A stretch of 64,000 nucleotides of DNA from Desulfosporosinus sp. Sb-LF (GTDB taxonomy: Bacteria; Bacillota; Desulfitobacteriia; Desulfitobacteriales; Desulfitobacteriaceae): positions 45,319 to 109,318 of the forward strand of contig NZ_SPQR01000010.1 in the NCBI RefSeq assembly GCF_004766055.1. Direction: 5' to 3'. Each line of letters starts with the position of its first letter. The first letter of the stretch is position 1. A program made the translations under genes and the position numbers. Positions 19,329 to 27,248 of the stretch are shown here, piece after piece. The notes under the pieces are model-generated. The model had not been told where the DNA came from, ran no database searches, and worked only from the letters and a program-made list of their open reading frames with translations.

Positions 19329-19450
19329 ATAAAATTCATAGGATTCTGAAATAACCGAATATCGGGTAACGAATGATTTATAGGTGCGATATTCGATGCA
19401 TTCGGTTTGTGATTCCAAAGAAAATGGGCCAATTGAGGAGGAAATAACAT

Positions 19451-20809
19451 ATGTCTAAAGTAACCCAAAAGCTTGAACTTACAAGAAAAACCTATTACAA
19501 GGATGCAAAAATCAGTGCTTACGGGGAAAGAAAGCCTGATTATTCAACTATGGGTAGGAAAATCTCTAACACCTATGCCAAACAACGTGAAGTAGTTTGC
19601 GTAGAAGCCTGTAGAACTCCCTATGGGAAATCCCTTGGAGCGTTGGTAGAGTATGATGCTGCCCAATTAGGGGCTTTAGCTATTAAAGAAGTGATACGAA
19701 GAACCGAAGGCAAGGTCGCTCCTGGCGATGTTGACTATGTCATTATGGGCCATGTGGTGCAAGCCGGTAGCGGTCAAGTTCCAAGCCGTCAGGCTACTCT
19801 TCTGGCAGGACTTCCTGAACACGTGCCTTCGATTACAGTTAATAAGGTTTGTTCCTCTGGAGTTAAAACGATTGATCTAGGTGCTCAGATGATTGCCCTG
19901 GGAAGAGCCGAGATCGTTATAGCTGGTGGTCAGGAGAGCATGAGCAACATTCCATTTGCACTTCCCGATATGAGGAGAGGGAAGAAAATGGGCTTTTTAA
20001 ATGCTGACTGTGAAGACCTAATGGTAAAAGATGGACTCTGGGACGCTATCTACGATCGCCACATGGCAATTCATGGATCTGAAGTGGCTGATGAATTTGG
20101 TTTCACCCGTGAAGAACAGGATGAATGGGCACTACATTCTCAGCTGGCTGCCTCAGATGCTATGGCTGCTGGAAAACTTGACGACGAGCTCTTCCCTGTT
20201 GCTATAAAAAGAGGCAAAGAAATCCTGGAAAAGGATGAAGGGCCCCGTGCCAATTCTACGATCGAAGGACTGGCCAAACTTGGTCCGGTGTTCAATCATG
20301 TCAGTTCCGTCACCGGAAAGCCTGGCAGTGTAACCGCGGGTAACGCACCGGGTACTAATGATGGCGGGGATGTTTGCCTGCTCATGAGTCGTGCCAAGGC
20401 TGATGAACTAGGTGTAAAACCTCTTTTCACCATCGTTGACTATGCGGAAGTATCACAACCCACGAAAGATATTGCCACAGTTCCCGGTCTTTCCATTAAG
20501 AAGGTACTCGAGCAAAATAATATGACGCTGGATGATGTCAAACTCATTGAGATCAACGAAGCGTTTGCAGCTGTGTCACTTGTTAGCGCCCGCAGCATTC
20601 TGGGTATGACGAAGGAGCAGATGTTTGAAAAGGTCAATGTTAACGGCGGCGCGATTGCTTTTGGTCACCCTATCGGAGCAACAGGTGCTAGAATCGTTAT
20701 GACGTTGGCTTATGAACTGAAACGTCGTGGCGGTGGTTATGGGGTGTGCGGAATCTGTGCCGGTCATGCCCAAGGCGATGCTATGCTTATCCGTGTCGAT
20801 ACTGACTAA
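19451..20809 (+). CDS. Acetyl-CoA C-acyltransferase (thiolase) with N-terminal extension
   Basis: This thiolase cleaves 3-ketoacyl-CoA or condenses two acetyl-CoA. It has 452 residues, against about 392 for the usual enzyme. The first 46 or so residues form an extra charged segment before the conserved VVCVEACRTPYGKSLG start of the fold. The acyl-accepting cysteine is in VNKVCSSGVKT, and the histidine motif is FGHPIGATGAR. The C-terminal cysteine motif reads CAGHAQG where most thiolases have CIGGGQG. The ribosome site is GAGGAGG before the ATG. It is the first gene behind the sigma-54 promoter, followed by acyl-CoA dehydrogenase and CoA-transferase genes, so a role in short-chain acyl-CoA degradation or interconversion is likely. 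Confidence 0.92.
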   Translation: MSKVTQKLELTRKTYYKDAKISAYGERKPDYSTMGRKISNTYAKQREVVCVEACRTPYGKSLGALVEYDAAQLGALAIKEVIRRTEGKVAPGDVDYVIMGHVVQAGSGQVPSRQATLLAGLPEHVPSITVNKVCSSGVKTIDLGAQMIALGRAEIVIAGGQESMSNIPFALPDMRRGKKMGFLNADCEDLMVKDGLWDAIYDRHMAIHGSEVADEFGFTREEQDEWALHSQLAASDAMAAGKLDDELFPVAIKRGKEILEKDEGPRANSTIEGLAKLGPVFNHVSSVTGKPGSVTAGNAPGTNDGGDVCLLMSRAKADELGVKPLFTIVDYAEVSQPTKDIATVPGLSIKKVLEQNNMTLDDVKLIEINEAFAAVSLVSARSILGMTKEQMFEKVNVNGGAIAFGHPIGATGARIVMTLAYELKRRGGGYGVCGICAGHAQGDAMLIRVDTD

Positions 20810-20875
20810 GTGTTTATAAGTTTATTAGATGGCAAAAGGGTTGGAAAATAGTAAAAGAATTGGAGTGGAGTTAAT

Positions 20876-22024
20876 ATGGATTTTAAATTAAGTGAAGAAA
20901 CCCTAATGGTCAGAGATATGGTGAGAAAATTCGCAAAAACCCAAGTTGCCCCTTTAGCAGAAAAACTTGACAAAAGCCATGAGTTCCCCATGGAAAACTG
21001 GAAACAGATGAGAGAATTAGGCCTAACGGGTTTTCCTGTTTCAGAAGAATGGGGTGGCGGTGGCGGCTCTTATCTGGACTTTGCTATCATCGTTGAGGAG
21101 TTAGCTAAGGCCTGTGCATCGACTGCAGTTGTAACCAGCGTACACACTGGTTTGGGTTGTATGAGTATTTATCTATATGGTAGTCAGAGATTAAAAGAAA
21201 AATATCTTAAAAGACTGACCGCCGGTGAGATTATTGGTGCTTATGCATTAACCGAACCTAACGCCGGATCTGACGCCGCCGCTATAAAATGCAAAGCTGA
21301 AGATAAAGGGGACCATTTCCTAGTCAACGGTAGCAAAATATTTATTACTAATGGTGGTCATGCAACAACCTATTGCACCTTTGTTAAGACGGATCCATCA
21401 CAACCTAAAGGCAAAGGGATTACCTGCTTAATCATAGAAAAAGACACCCCTGGGTTCACTATAAGCCAACCAGTTGAAAAAATGGGTATGCACGCTGACC
21501 CAACTTGTGAACTTTATTTTGAAAATGTGAAAGTTCCTAAAGAAAACGTCTTGGGAGAAATCAACAATGGTTTCGCAGTTGCCATGGGGCTACTCGCTGG
21601 TGGTCGTATCACGATCGGAGCTCAGGGTTTGGGAATTGCTGAGGGAGCCTTGGAATATACGATCAATTACATTAAGGAACGACAGCAATTTGATAAACCA
21701 CTGGCAGCCAATCAGGGCGTTCAGTTCATGATTGCAGAAATGGCTACCAAGATAGAAGCTGCTCAGATGCTAATTTACAGAGCTGCATGGCTCAAAGATA
21801 ACCATTTGCCCCATAACAAAGAAGCCTCAATGGCCAAGTACTTTGCCACGGACGTTGCTATGGAAGTCACTACCAACTGTGTACAGTTGATGGGCGGATA
21901 TGGTTACTGTTCAGAATACCCAGTTGAACGCATGATGAGAGATGCCAAGATAACCCAAATTTACGAAGGATCGAATCAGATTCAGCGCATGATCATTGGG
22001 CGTGAGGTAATCGGCCGTTTTTAA
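20876..22024 (+). CDS. Short-chain acyl-CoA dehydrogenase (butyryl-CoA dehydrogenase type)
   Basis: This FAD enzyme of 382 residues oxidises acyl-CoA to enoyl-CoA, or runs in reverse. It contains AYALTEPNAGSDAAA and FITNGG of the N-terminal domains. In the C-terminal helical domain it has QLMGGYGY and the catalytic-base glutamate in IYEGSNQIQR. Length and order of motifs are those of Bcd/short-chain ACADs. It follows thiolase after 66 bp with a good ribosome site (GGAGTGGAG) and precedes the CoA-transferase genes. No etfAB genes are adjacent, so the electron-transfer flavoprotein must be encoded elsewhere. Confidence 0.93.
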   Translation: MDFKLSEETLMVRDMVRKFAKTQVAPLAEKLDKSHEFPMENWKQMRELGLTGFPVSEEWGGGGGSYLDFAIIVEELAKACASTAVVTSVHTGLGCMSIYLYGSQRLKEKYLKRLTAGEIIGAYALTEPNAGSDAAAIKCKAEDKGDHFLVNGSKIFITNGGHATTYCTFVKTDPSQPKGKGITCLIIEKDTPGFTISQPVEKMGMHADPTCELYFENVKVPKENVLGEINNGFAVAMGLLAGGRITIGAQGLGIAEGALEYTINYIKERQQFDKPLAANQGVQFMIAEMATKIEAAQMLIYRAAWLKDNHLPHNKEASMAKYFATDVAMEVTTNCVQLMGGYGYCSEYPVERMMRDAKITQIYEGSNQIQRMIIGREVIGRF

Positions 22025-22055
22025 TTATTAGTGAACAATTAAGGGGGTTTTCACA

Positions 22056-23030
22056 ATGGCCAGGCCTAAAATTGTTAGTCTTACTGAAGCGGTAGGGCAG
22101 ATCAATGATGGTGATATGTTGACATTCGGAGGTTTTACTGTTTGGCGTCGACCTATGGCAGCTATTTATGAGCTCATTCGTCAGAAAAAACGCAATCTTC
22201 ATCTCGTCGAGGTTAATGGCGGAACTCATGATGATATGCTCGTAGGCGCTGGTTGCGTAGGAATATGGGAATCTAGCTGGTGTGGACACGAACTCTATGG
22301 GAAATTTGGCAGTAACCTGGCCCGTAAAATTGAAAAAGGTGAAATCTTATATGAAGACTGGGCACATATTCATGTCTTAAACAGGTTGACTGCCGGAGCT
22401 AAGGGTCTTCCGTTTTTACCCACCTATGCTGCCATGGGAAGCGATATGTTGAATCCAGAAAATGATAACCTAGGTAAAGCAGGTCTCCGTGATGGATCCA
22501 ACCCCCATATAGGTAAGTATAAATATGTTATGTATAAAGAACCTTTCACGGATTCTGAGATCGTCTTGGTCCCAGCTGCAAATCCAGACTGGTGTATCAC
22601 TCATGTCCAAATGGTGGGTGCTGAAGGGACCGTGAGGGTTGATGGATTAAAATTTAGTGATCTAGAAGTTATTAAGGCTTCTAAACACAATATTATTATC
22701 GCTGAAAAGGTTGTTTCAGAAGAATACTTGCGCAGGGAACCGACCCGCAATATGTTGCCTGGTTACCTGGTGGATTATATTGTCGAATTACCCTGGGGTG
22801 CTCACCCAACCGGTTTGTATGGGGTACATGAACCTGATGGAGAATTTATCGCCAACTTCTTTAAAGCCACCCGCACCCAGGAAGGTTTTGATAAGTGGGC
22901 AGATGAATGGATCTTCGGCGTTAAAGACTTCCAAGAATATCTGAGTAAATTAGGGATTACCCGTCTGGAACCTCTGAAAGCCAATCCTTCTCTGGGCTAT
23001 TCTTCGACACTGAAAAGGGGGTCTAGATAA
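22056..23030 (+). CDS. CoA-transferase subunit A (glutaconate CoA-transferase-like)
   Basis: This is the alpha subunit (324 residues) of a family I CoA-transferase, resembling GctA in length and in the motif GDMLTFGGFTVWRRPMA near the N-terminus. The alpha subunit binds CoA, and the catalytic glutamate is on the beta subunit encoded by the next gene. The two overlap (TAATG). In this operon the enzyme probably moves CoA between acetyl-CoA and the acid that the upstream enzymes handle. The actual acid cannot be read from the sequence. Confidence 0.9.
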   Translation: MARPKIVSLTEAVGQINDGDMLTFGGFTVWRRPMAAIYELIRQKKRNLHLVEVNGGTHDDMLVGAGCVGIWESSWCGHELYGKFGSNLARKIEKGEILYEDWAHIHVLNRLTAGAKGLPFLPTYAAMGSDMLNPENDNLGKAGLRDGSNPHIGKYKYVMYKEPFTDSEIVLVPAANPDWCITHVQMVGAEGTVRVDGLKFSDLEVIKASKHNIIIAEKVVSEEYLRREPTRNMLPGYLVDYIVELPWGAHPTGLYGVHEPDGEFIANFFKATRTQEGFDKWADEWIFGVKDFQEYLSKLGITRLEPLKANPSLGYSSTLKRGSR

Positions 23031-23839
23031 TGGATAGCAAAAAAGAATATTCTAAGCCTGGCGAATTTAAACCCATGGACCTCTTGGCCTGTGCCGCTGC
23101 TCGGGAAGTACAGGATGGCGAGATCGTCTTTGCAGGCACTGGCTTACCTATGTTGGCTATCATGGTGGCTCAGCATACTCAAGCCCCCACAGCCGTTTGT
23201 ATTTATGAATCGGGTTCTATCGACGGTAAACCCATCGACCTGCCGACCTCTGTGGCGGACGCTCGTTGTAGCTACCAGGCTGCAGTTGCCGATGGTCTCA
23301 CCGACGTGTTTGGCCAACTACAATCTGGCAAGGTTGACTTGGCTTATCTGGGTGGTGCTGAAGTCGATCTCTATGGGAACGTTAACTGCACCTTTATGGG
23401 CGGCCCCACGGGTAAAAGGCTTACAGGTAGTGGGGGTAATTCTGATATTCATTCCCTAGCCAAGAGAAGCGTTTTGATTATGCCTCAGTTCGGTCAGAAA
23501 CGTCGTTTTGTGGAAAGAGTCAGCTATATCACCTCGCCTGGATGGAAAATTCCTCATTGGCCCGATAAAGAATGGGTTCCCAAGCGGGAGGTCTACGGTC
23601 CGGCATTCAATGGTGGACCATCCGCTGTAATTTCTGACATGGGTGTCTATCGCTTTGATGAAAACGGCGAGATGTATCTAGATACTGTTCATCCTGGTTT
23701 TACCGCTGAGGATTGCCGTGAAAACTGCAGTTTCGATCTTAATATCTCTAGGGTTAAGGGAGAAACTCTGACTCCTACCTATGAAGAATTGGATCTGCTC
23801 TATAAAACTATTGATCCGGAAGGAATCATCATGAAATAG
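23030..23839 (+). CDS. CoA-transferase subunit B (glutaconate CoA-transferase-like)
   Basis: This is the beta subunit (269 residues) of the same CoA-transferase. The catalytic glutamate that forms the glutamyl-CoA intermediate is expected in IYESGSID (about residue 65), matching the YESG motif of GctB. A glycine-rich segment (LGGAEVDLYGNVN) is also typical. It is the last gene of the sigma-54 operon and is followed by a terminator hairpin 25 bp after the stop. Confidence 0.9.
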   Translation: MDSKKEYSKPGEFKPMDLLACAAAREVQDGEIVFAGTGLPMLAIMVAQHTQAPTAVCIYESGSIDGKPIDLPTSVADARCSYQAAVADGLTDVFGQLQSGKVDLAYLGGAEVDLYGNVNCTFMGGPTGKRLTGSGGNSDIHSLAKRSVLIMPQFGQKRRFVERVSYITSPGWKIPHWPDKEWVPKREVYGPAFNGGPSAVISDMGVYRFDENGEMYLDTVHPGFTAEDCRENCSFDLNISRVKGETLTPTYEELDLLYKTIDPEGIIMK

Positions 23840-23864
23840 TGGACAATGATGTTATGGCAACCAA

Positions 23865-23910
23865 AAGAGGTTAACTCATTACTCCTAAAGTGGGGGTGAG
23901 TTAACCTCTT
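23865..23910 (+). terminator. Terminator of the acyl-CoA operon
   Basis: AAGAGGTTAACTCA and TGAGTTAACCTCTT are perfect 14-bp arms with an 18-nt loop. Only a short T-rich stretch follows. The 149 bp up to the convergent gene at 24060 show nothing else. Confidence 0.75.
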
Positions 23911-24059
23911 AGTTTATGCGAATTTAATTACCCAACGACCAAGAGTGCGAAACTAGATTTCGCAAGGATCTAACTTTTGTACCGTAATGTATTTAGAAAT
24001 TTATACCCTAATTGATCAATGTGAAACAAACTCAAGGTGGCAAATGAAAAGATACCGTC

Positions 24060-24929
24060 TTACTTGCGAGTTGGATATTGGAACGGGGAAGCTAAAGCAC
24101 CTATCGAAGTTGGTAGTATTTCAGTAGCAGTTTCCGCTACACGCCACTGATCTGGCCCTTTAGATTTAGCTTGTTCAATACTATCATCCAATTCGGTCAT
24201 GTGATCCCAATACCGTTTCGGCATCAGTGCCATACGACACTGTGGATTATTTCTACTTTCAATGGCAATCGTTTTATAGAATTGCTTCCATAATTGACGG
24301 TACTCAATTTCAGTACCGTCAACTTCTGGCAACGTCAACTCGTCGGCAAAGATCAGCTCCGCTTTTTGTGACCGATAAATTAAGGCCATACTGTGAGTTT
24401 TATCATAAATCATAAATGTTTCGTTCCGGAATCGGTCGCAAAAATGCACTGATAGAAGAGGCAACACAAAGTTTTTAGGTTCAATTACCGCCACTAACAC
24501 TTCGCCATAAACGGAAAAACGAACAAATCCCATGAACTTCTGACTTTCAGACGTTAAATGGCGTACAGCTTTTTGGAGGGAACAAACCGTATCGTCCGTG
24601 AGCATCGTCATCACCTTGCACCCATACTTAAAACCCAAACGTAGGAAATGATAGATTAACAATTCTTTATTCGGAGCACATGTTAAAAAACCAAGCTTAA
24701 TCAACTCCTGTGCTTTAGAGGATATCTTTGATGGAATCGAGTTAAAAACCCTGTCTGCCTTATGTTCGTCCGTTTCAATCCATTTCGCCGTATCAAAAAG
24801 GCTCTGCTGTACACCTGGGGGTCGGATGATACTGGGATTCTCCTTTTGCTCGTAGCTTTCAAAAACGCAACACATCAGCCCTTCAAAACTACCATCATAA
24901 GCGTAGACTAAATCTGTCCTGTCAGGCAT
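24060..24929 (-). CDS. TIGR03915/DUF4130-type protein, partner of radical SAM protein
   Basis: This 289-residue protein matches the family of putative nucleic-acid-related proteins (DUF4130, TIGR03915) in its start YAYDGSFEGLMCCVFESYE and in the central TSESQKFMGFVRF and C-terminal YRQLWKQFYKTIAIESRNNPQ motifs. Members are almost always encoded next to the radical SAM protein found here directly upstream, and the two genes overlap by 22 bp. The family is suspected to act in DNA or RNA repair or modification together with that radical SAM enzyme, but the reaction is unknown. Confidence 0.87.
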   Translation of the reverse strand: MPDRTDLVYAYDGSFEGLMCCVFESYEQKENPSIIRPPGVQQSLFDTAKWIETDEHKADRVFNSIPSKISSKAQELIKLGFLTCAPNKELLIYHFLRLGFKYGCKVMTMLTDDTVCSLQKAVRHLTSESQKFMGFVRFSVYGEVLVAVIEPKNFVLPLLSVHFCDRFRNETFMIYDKTHSMALIYRSQKAELIFADELTLPEVDGTEIEYRQLWKQFYKTIAIESRNNPQCRMALMPKRYWDHMTELDDSIEQAKSKGPDQWRVAETATEILPTSIGALASPFQYPTRK

Positions 24930-26218
24930 TGTTGCACATCCTCTCTCGTAAGGAAAGGCTCGTTAAATAGCGACAGCTGTTCAGGATAAGGAGACGGAAG
25001 CTTGTGTTGATCAGCCATAAGGGCTCTAATGGCTCCATCGGACGTTATTTTTAAACCCTCCATGATTTTTCCCTTACAGGTAATAAAATACTGTGCGCGT
25101 TTTAGGACAATACCCATCTTTTTAAGTCCAGAAAAATCGATCGGGCCAGTTCTCCTAGCTGTAAGAATACGCATCGCACTTGTCACGCCGATTCCAGGCA
25201 CTCGTAAAAGCATCTCATAGGGCGCTTTATTAATCTCAAGAGGAAACTTCTCTAAATGGTTGAGTGCCCAATTGCATTTGGGATCCACTTGTAAATTGAA
25301 ATTAGGATTTTGTTCATCAAGCAGTTCTTTAGCTTCAAAGCCGTAAAACCGTAAAAGCCAGTCGGCCTGATAAAGCCGATGCTCTCGCACTAGAGGTGGT
25401 TTGATATCTATAGAAGGTAGTAGTGAATGCTCAGCCACCGGTATATAGGCAGAGAAAAAGACTCTCTTAAGATGGTATTTTCTGTAAAGCCCTTCGGTTA
25501 GAGTTAATATCTTATGGTCTGTGTCGGGAGTCGCCCCCACAATCAGCTGTGTGCTCTGTCCGGCTGGCACAAATTTGGAAGCATGACGAAATTTTACTAG
25601 ATCAGTACTGCTTTCCTGGATTTTAGTAGTAATCAGTCCCATCGGACGTAGTATGGACTCCTTCGTCTTGTCTGGGGCCAAGAGCTTTAGACTCTCCTGA
25701 GAAGGCAGCTCAATGTTTATACTCATCCGGTCAGCCAAAAGTCCCAAGCGGGTAATGAGCTCACTATCTGCTCCTGGTATTGCCTTGACATGAATATAAC
25801 CGCCAAAGTGATAAACGTTACGCAATATCTCAAGAGCCTTAATCATTTGCTCAATCGTATTGTTCGGATTTTTAATGACCCCTGAACTCAGGAATAAACC
25901 CTCTATATAGTTCCGCCGATAGAAGTTGATTGTAAGTTCTGCGAGTTCTGAAGGCGTAAACCCGACTCTTACGATATCGTTTGACATGCGATTGACACAG
26001 TATTTGCAATCAAAGATGCAGACATTCGTCATCAGTACTTTTAGTAACGATATGCATCGCCCATCGGCCGAAAAGCTATGACAAATCCCAGCTTTTGCTG
26101 CGCTACCTATACTGCCTTGCTTGCCACTTCGGTCTACACCGCTGGAAGTGCAAGCCACATCATATTTAGCTGAGTCTGACAAGATTGTCAATTTATTATA
26201 AATATCAATGTTCAACAC
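24908..26218 (-). CDS. Putative DNA modification/repair radical SAM protein
   Basis: This 436-residue radical SAM protein (TIGR03916 type) has the cluster motif CIFDCKYC (CxxxCxxC, about residue 68) that binds the 4Fe-4S cluster and SAM. A helix-hairpin-helix near residue 340 (LLRVPGIGVTSAMRILTAR) should bind nucleic acid without sequence specificity. The start appears to be GTG at 26218, or the next TTG codon, preceded by AAGGGG. It is coupled to the DUF4130 gene, and this pair is widespread in Firmicutes. Repair of a DNA lesion is the usual guess; no substrate has been settled as far as I know. Confidence 0.88.
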   Translation of the reverse strand: MLNIDIYNKLTILSDSAKYDVACTSSGVDRSGKQGSIGSAAKAGICHSFSADGRCISLLKVLMTNVCIFDCKYCVNRMSNDIVRVGFTPSELAELTINFYRRNYIEGLFLSSGVIKNPNNTIEQMIKALEILRNVYHFGGYIHVKAIPGADSELITRLGLLADRMSINIELPSQESLKLLAPDKTKESILRPMGLITTKIQESSTDLVKFRHASKFVPAGQSTQLIVGATPDTDHKILTLTEGLYRKYHLKRVFFSAYIPVAEHSLLPSIDIKPPLVREHRLYQADWLLRFYGFEAKELLDEQNPNFNLQVDPKCNWALNHLEKFPLEINKAPYEMLLRVPGIGVTSAMRILTARRTGPIDFSGLKKMGIVLKRAQYFITCKGKIMEGLKITSDGAIRALMADQHKLPSPYPEQLSLFNEPFLTREDVQQCLTGQI

Positions 26219-26440
26219 CCCTTACCTAGCAACTATTAAACACTATAATATGAAACGTATGTTCTTGTCAAAAGGAAAAAGGGCAAACACGTGTAAGAGT
26301 GTGATCGAGCAGGAGGGCGAGCACATATCAATAGAAACCTTTTAGATTTGCCATCAGAAATAGGGGTGTTAATCATGGCGGAAATTAAAGATTGCACTGA
26401 AACACTCAATGTGTTAGTGTAATATAGACTTAATATGGTA

Positions 26441-26522
26441 ACAGGGGAGCTGGAGTTTTCTGGCTGAGAGGGGCAACTTGCCCGACCCTCAACCTGATCT
26501 GGGTAATGCCAGCGGAGGAAGG
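26441..26522 (+). promoter_or_regulatory. TPP (THI-box) riboswitch
   Basis: The conserved core is present in order: ACAGGGGAGCT, GGCTGAGAGGG, CCCTCAACCTGATCTGGGTAA and TGCCAGCGGAGGAAGG. This binds thiamine pyrophosphate. A terminator hairpin follows at once, giving off-control by premature termination. What it controls is only a remnant of an ABC transporter ATPase (26553-26807), so the switch now seems to regulate nothing useful. Confidence 0.95.
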
Positions 26523-26537
26523 ATTTGAGAATAGGGA

Positions 26538-26562
26538 CGCCGCATTACTGCGGTGTTTTTTT
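26538..26562 (+). terminator. Riboswitch expression-platform terminator
   Basis: CGCCGCA-TTAC-TGCGGTG forms a 7-bp stem followed by seven T residues, 15 bp after the TPP aptamer. This is the normal layout for transcriptional control by a THI box. Confidence 0.85.
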
Positions 26563-26807
26563 ATGCTCAGTTCCCCTGCAGTCTCGCACGGCGGACCTTA
26601 ACAAGGCATACCGTTTTATTGATCACGCACGATATTGATGAGGCTATTCTTCTTTCGGACAGAGTCGTTGTTCTAAGCCAACGTCCCGCTCAGATTATCC
26701 AAGAGTTTAAAATCCCATTCCCACACCCGCGTGATCCGGATGAGCTGTTGCTTTCTAGTGTTGCGTTAGATCTTAAAAGGCAACTATTGCACCTACTCAT
26801 CCCTTAA
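26553..26807 (+). pseudogene. C-terminal remnant of an ABC ATPase (thiamine-precursor/SsuB-TauB type)
   Basis: Only the last 70 residues or so of an ABC ATPase remain: the H-loop LLITHDIDEAILLSDRV and the tail VVVLSQRPAQIIQEFKIPFPHPRDP typical of nitrate/sulfonate/HMP-type importers. Walker A, signature and Walker B are all missing. The short sequence before it does not match the family. Given the TPP riboswitch in front, the lost operon was probably a thiamine-precursor importer (ThiXYZ-like). The reading frame is open, but the product cannot be functional. Confidence 0.85.
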
Positions 26808-26947
26808 TCACAAGAATTTCTCGCTAAAAGCAAGACACTTCACGAGAGAAAGATTATCGACATGTTAGCTAACAGCCAAACCGAACAGTTGTGCCCCGCA
26901 CTTCGGACTTCGTCGCAACCATCCTTGATCGCTAACCGATCCGGGCG

Positions 26948-27112
26948 ATGCGAGGGCCTACTTTTGATAGCCCGATCAAGGATGATTATCGTCTAGATCG
27001 GGTCATTTTAATCCCTAAGCTGGAGATGTTTGTGCTCACCATACATTCATCGAGAGAGTACAGGAAGTATGGCCCGGCATTAATAGATAGGTTTATCCAA
27101 CATAAAGGGTAA
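26948..27112 (+). other. Unrecognised 54-codon open stretch, possibly a gene remnant
   Basis: An ATG-initiated frame encodes a short protein with segments KDDYRLDRVILIPK and SSREYRKYGPALIDRF. It has no clear ribosome site and I recognise no family. It sits between the dead ABC ATPase and the helicase gene and may be another decayed gene end. The rest of 26808-27248 shows no supported feature. Confidence 0.2.
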
Positions 27113-27248
27113 TAGGTAATAGGCGACAGCTAAGTATGAAGGAAATTGAATGTTTCAGGGCCTATTCATTTATACTATAGGAGATCGAGCTTAGGAGAAT
27201 TTGAAAAAAGCGTGCATCAGAAATCGTAATAATGAAAGAGATGACTAA

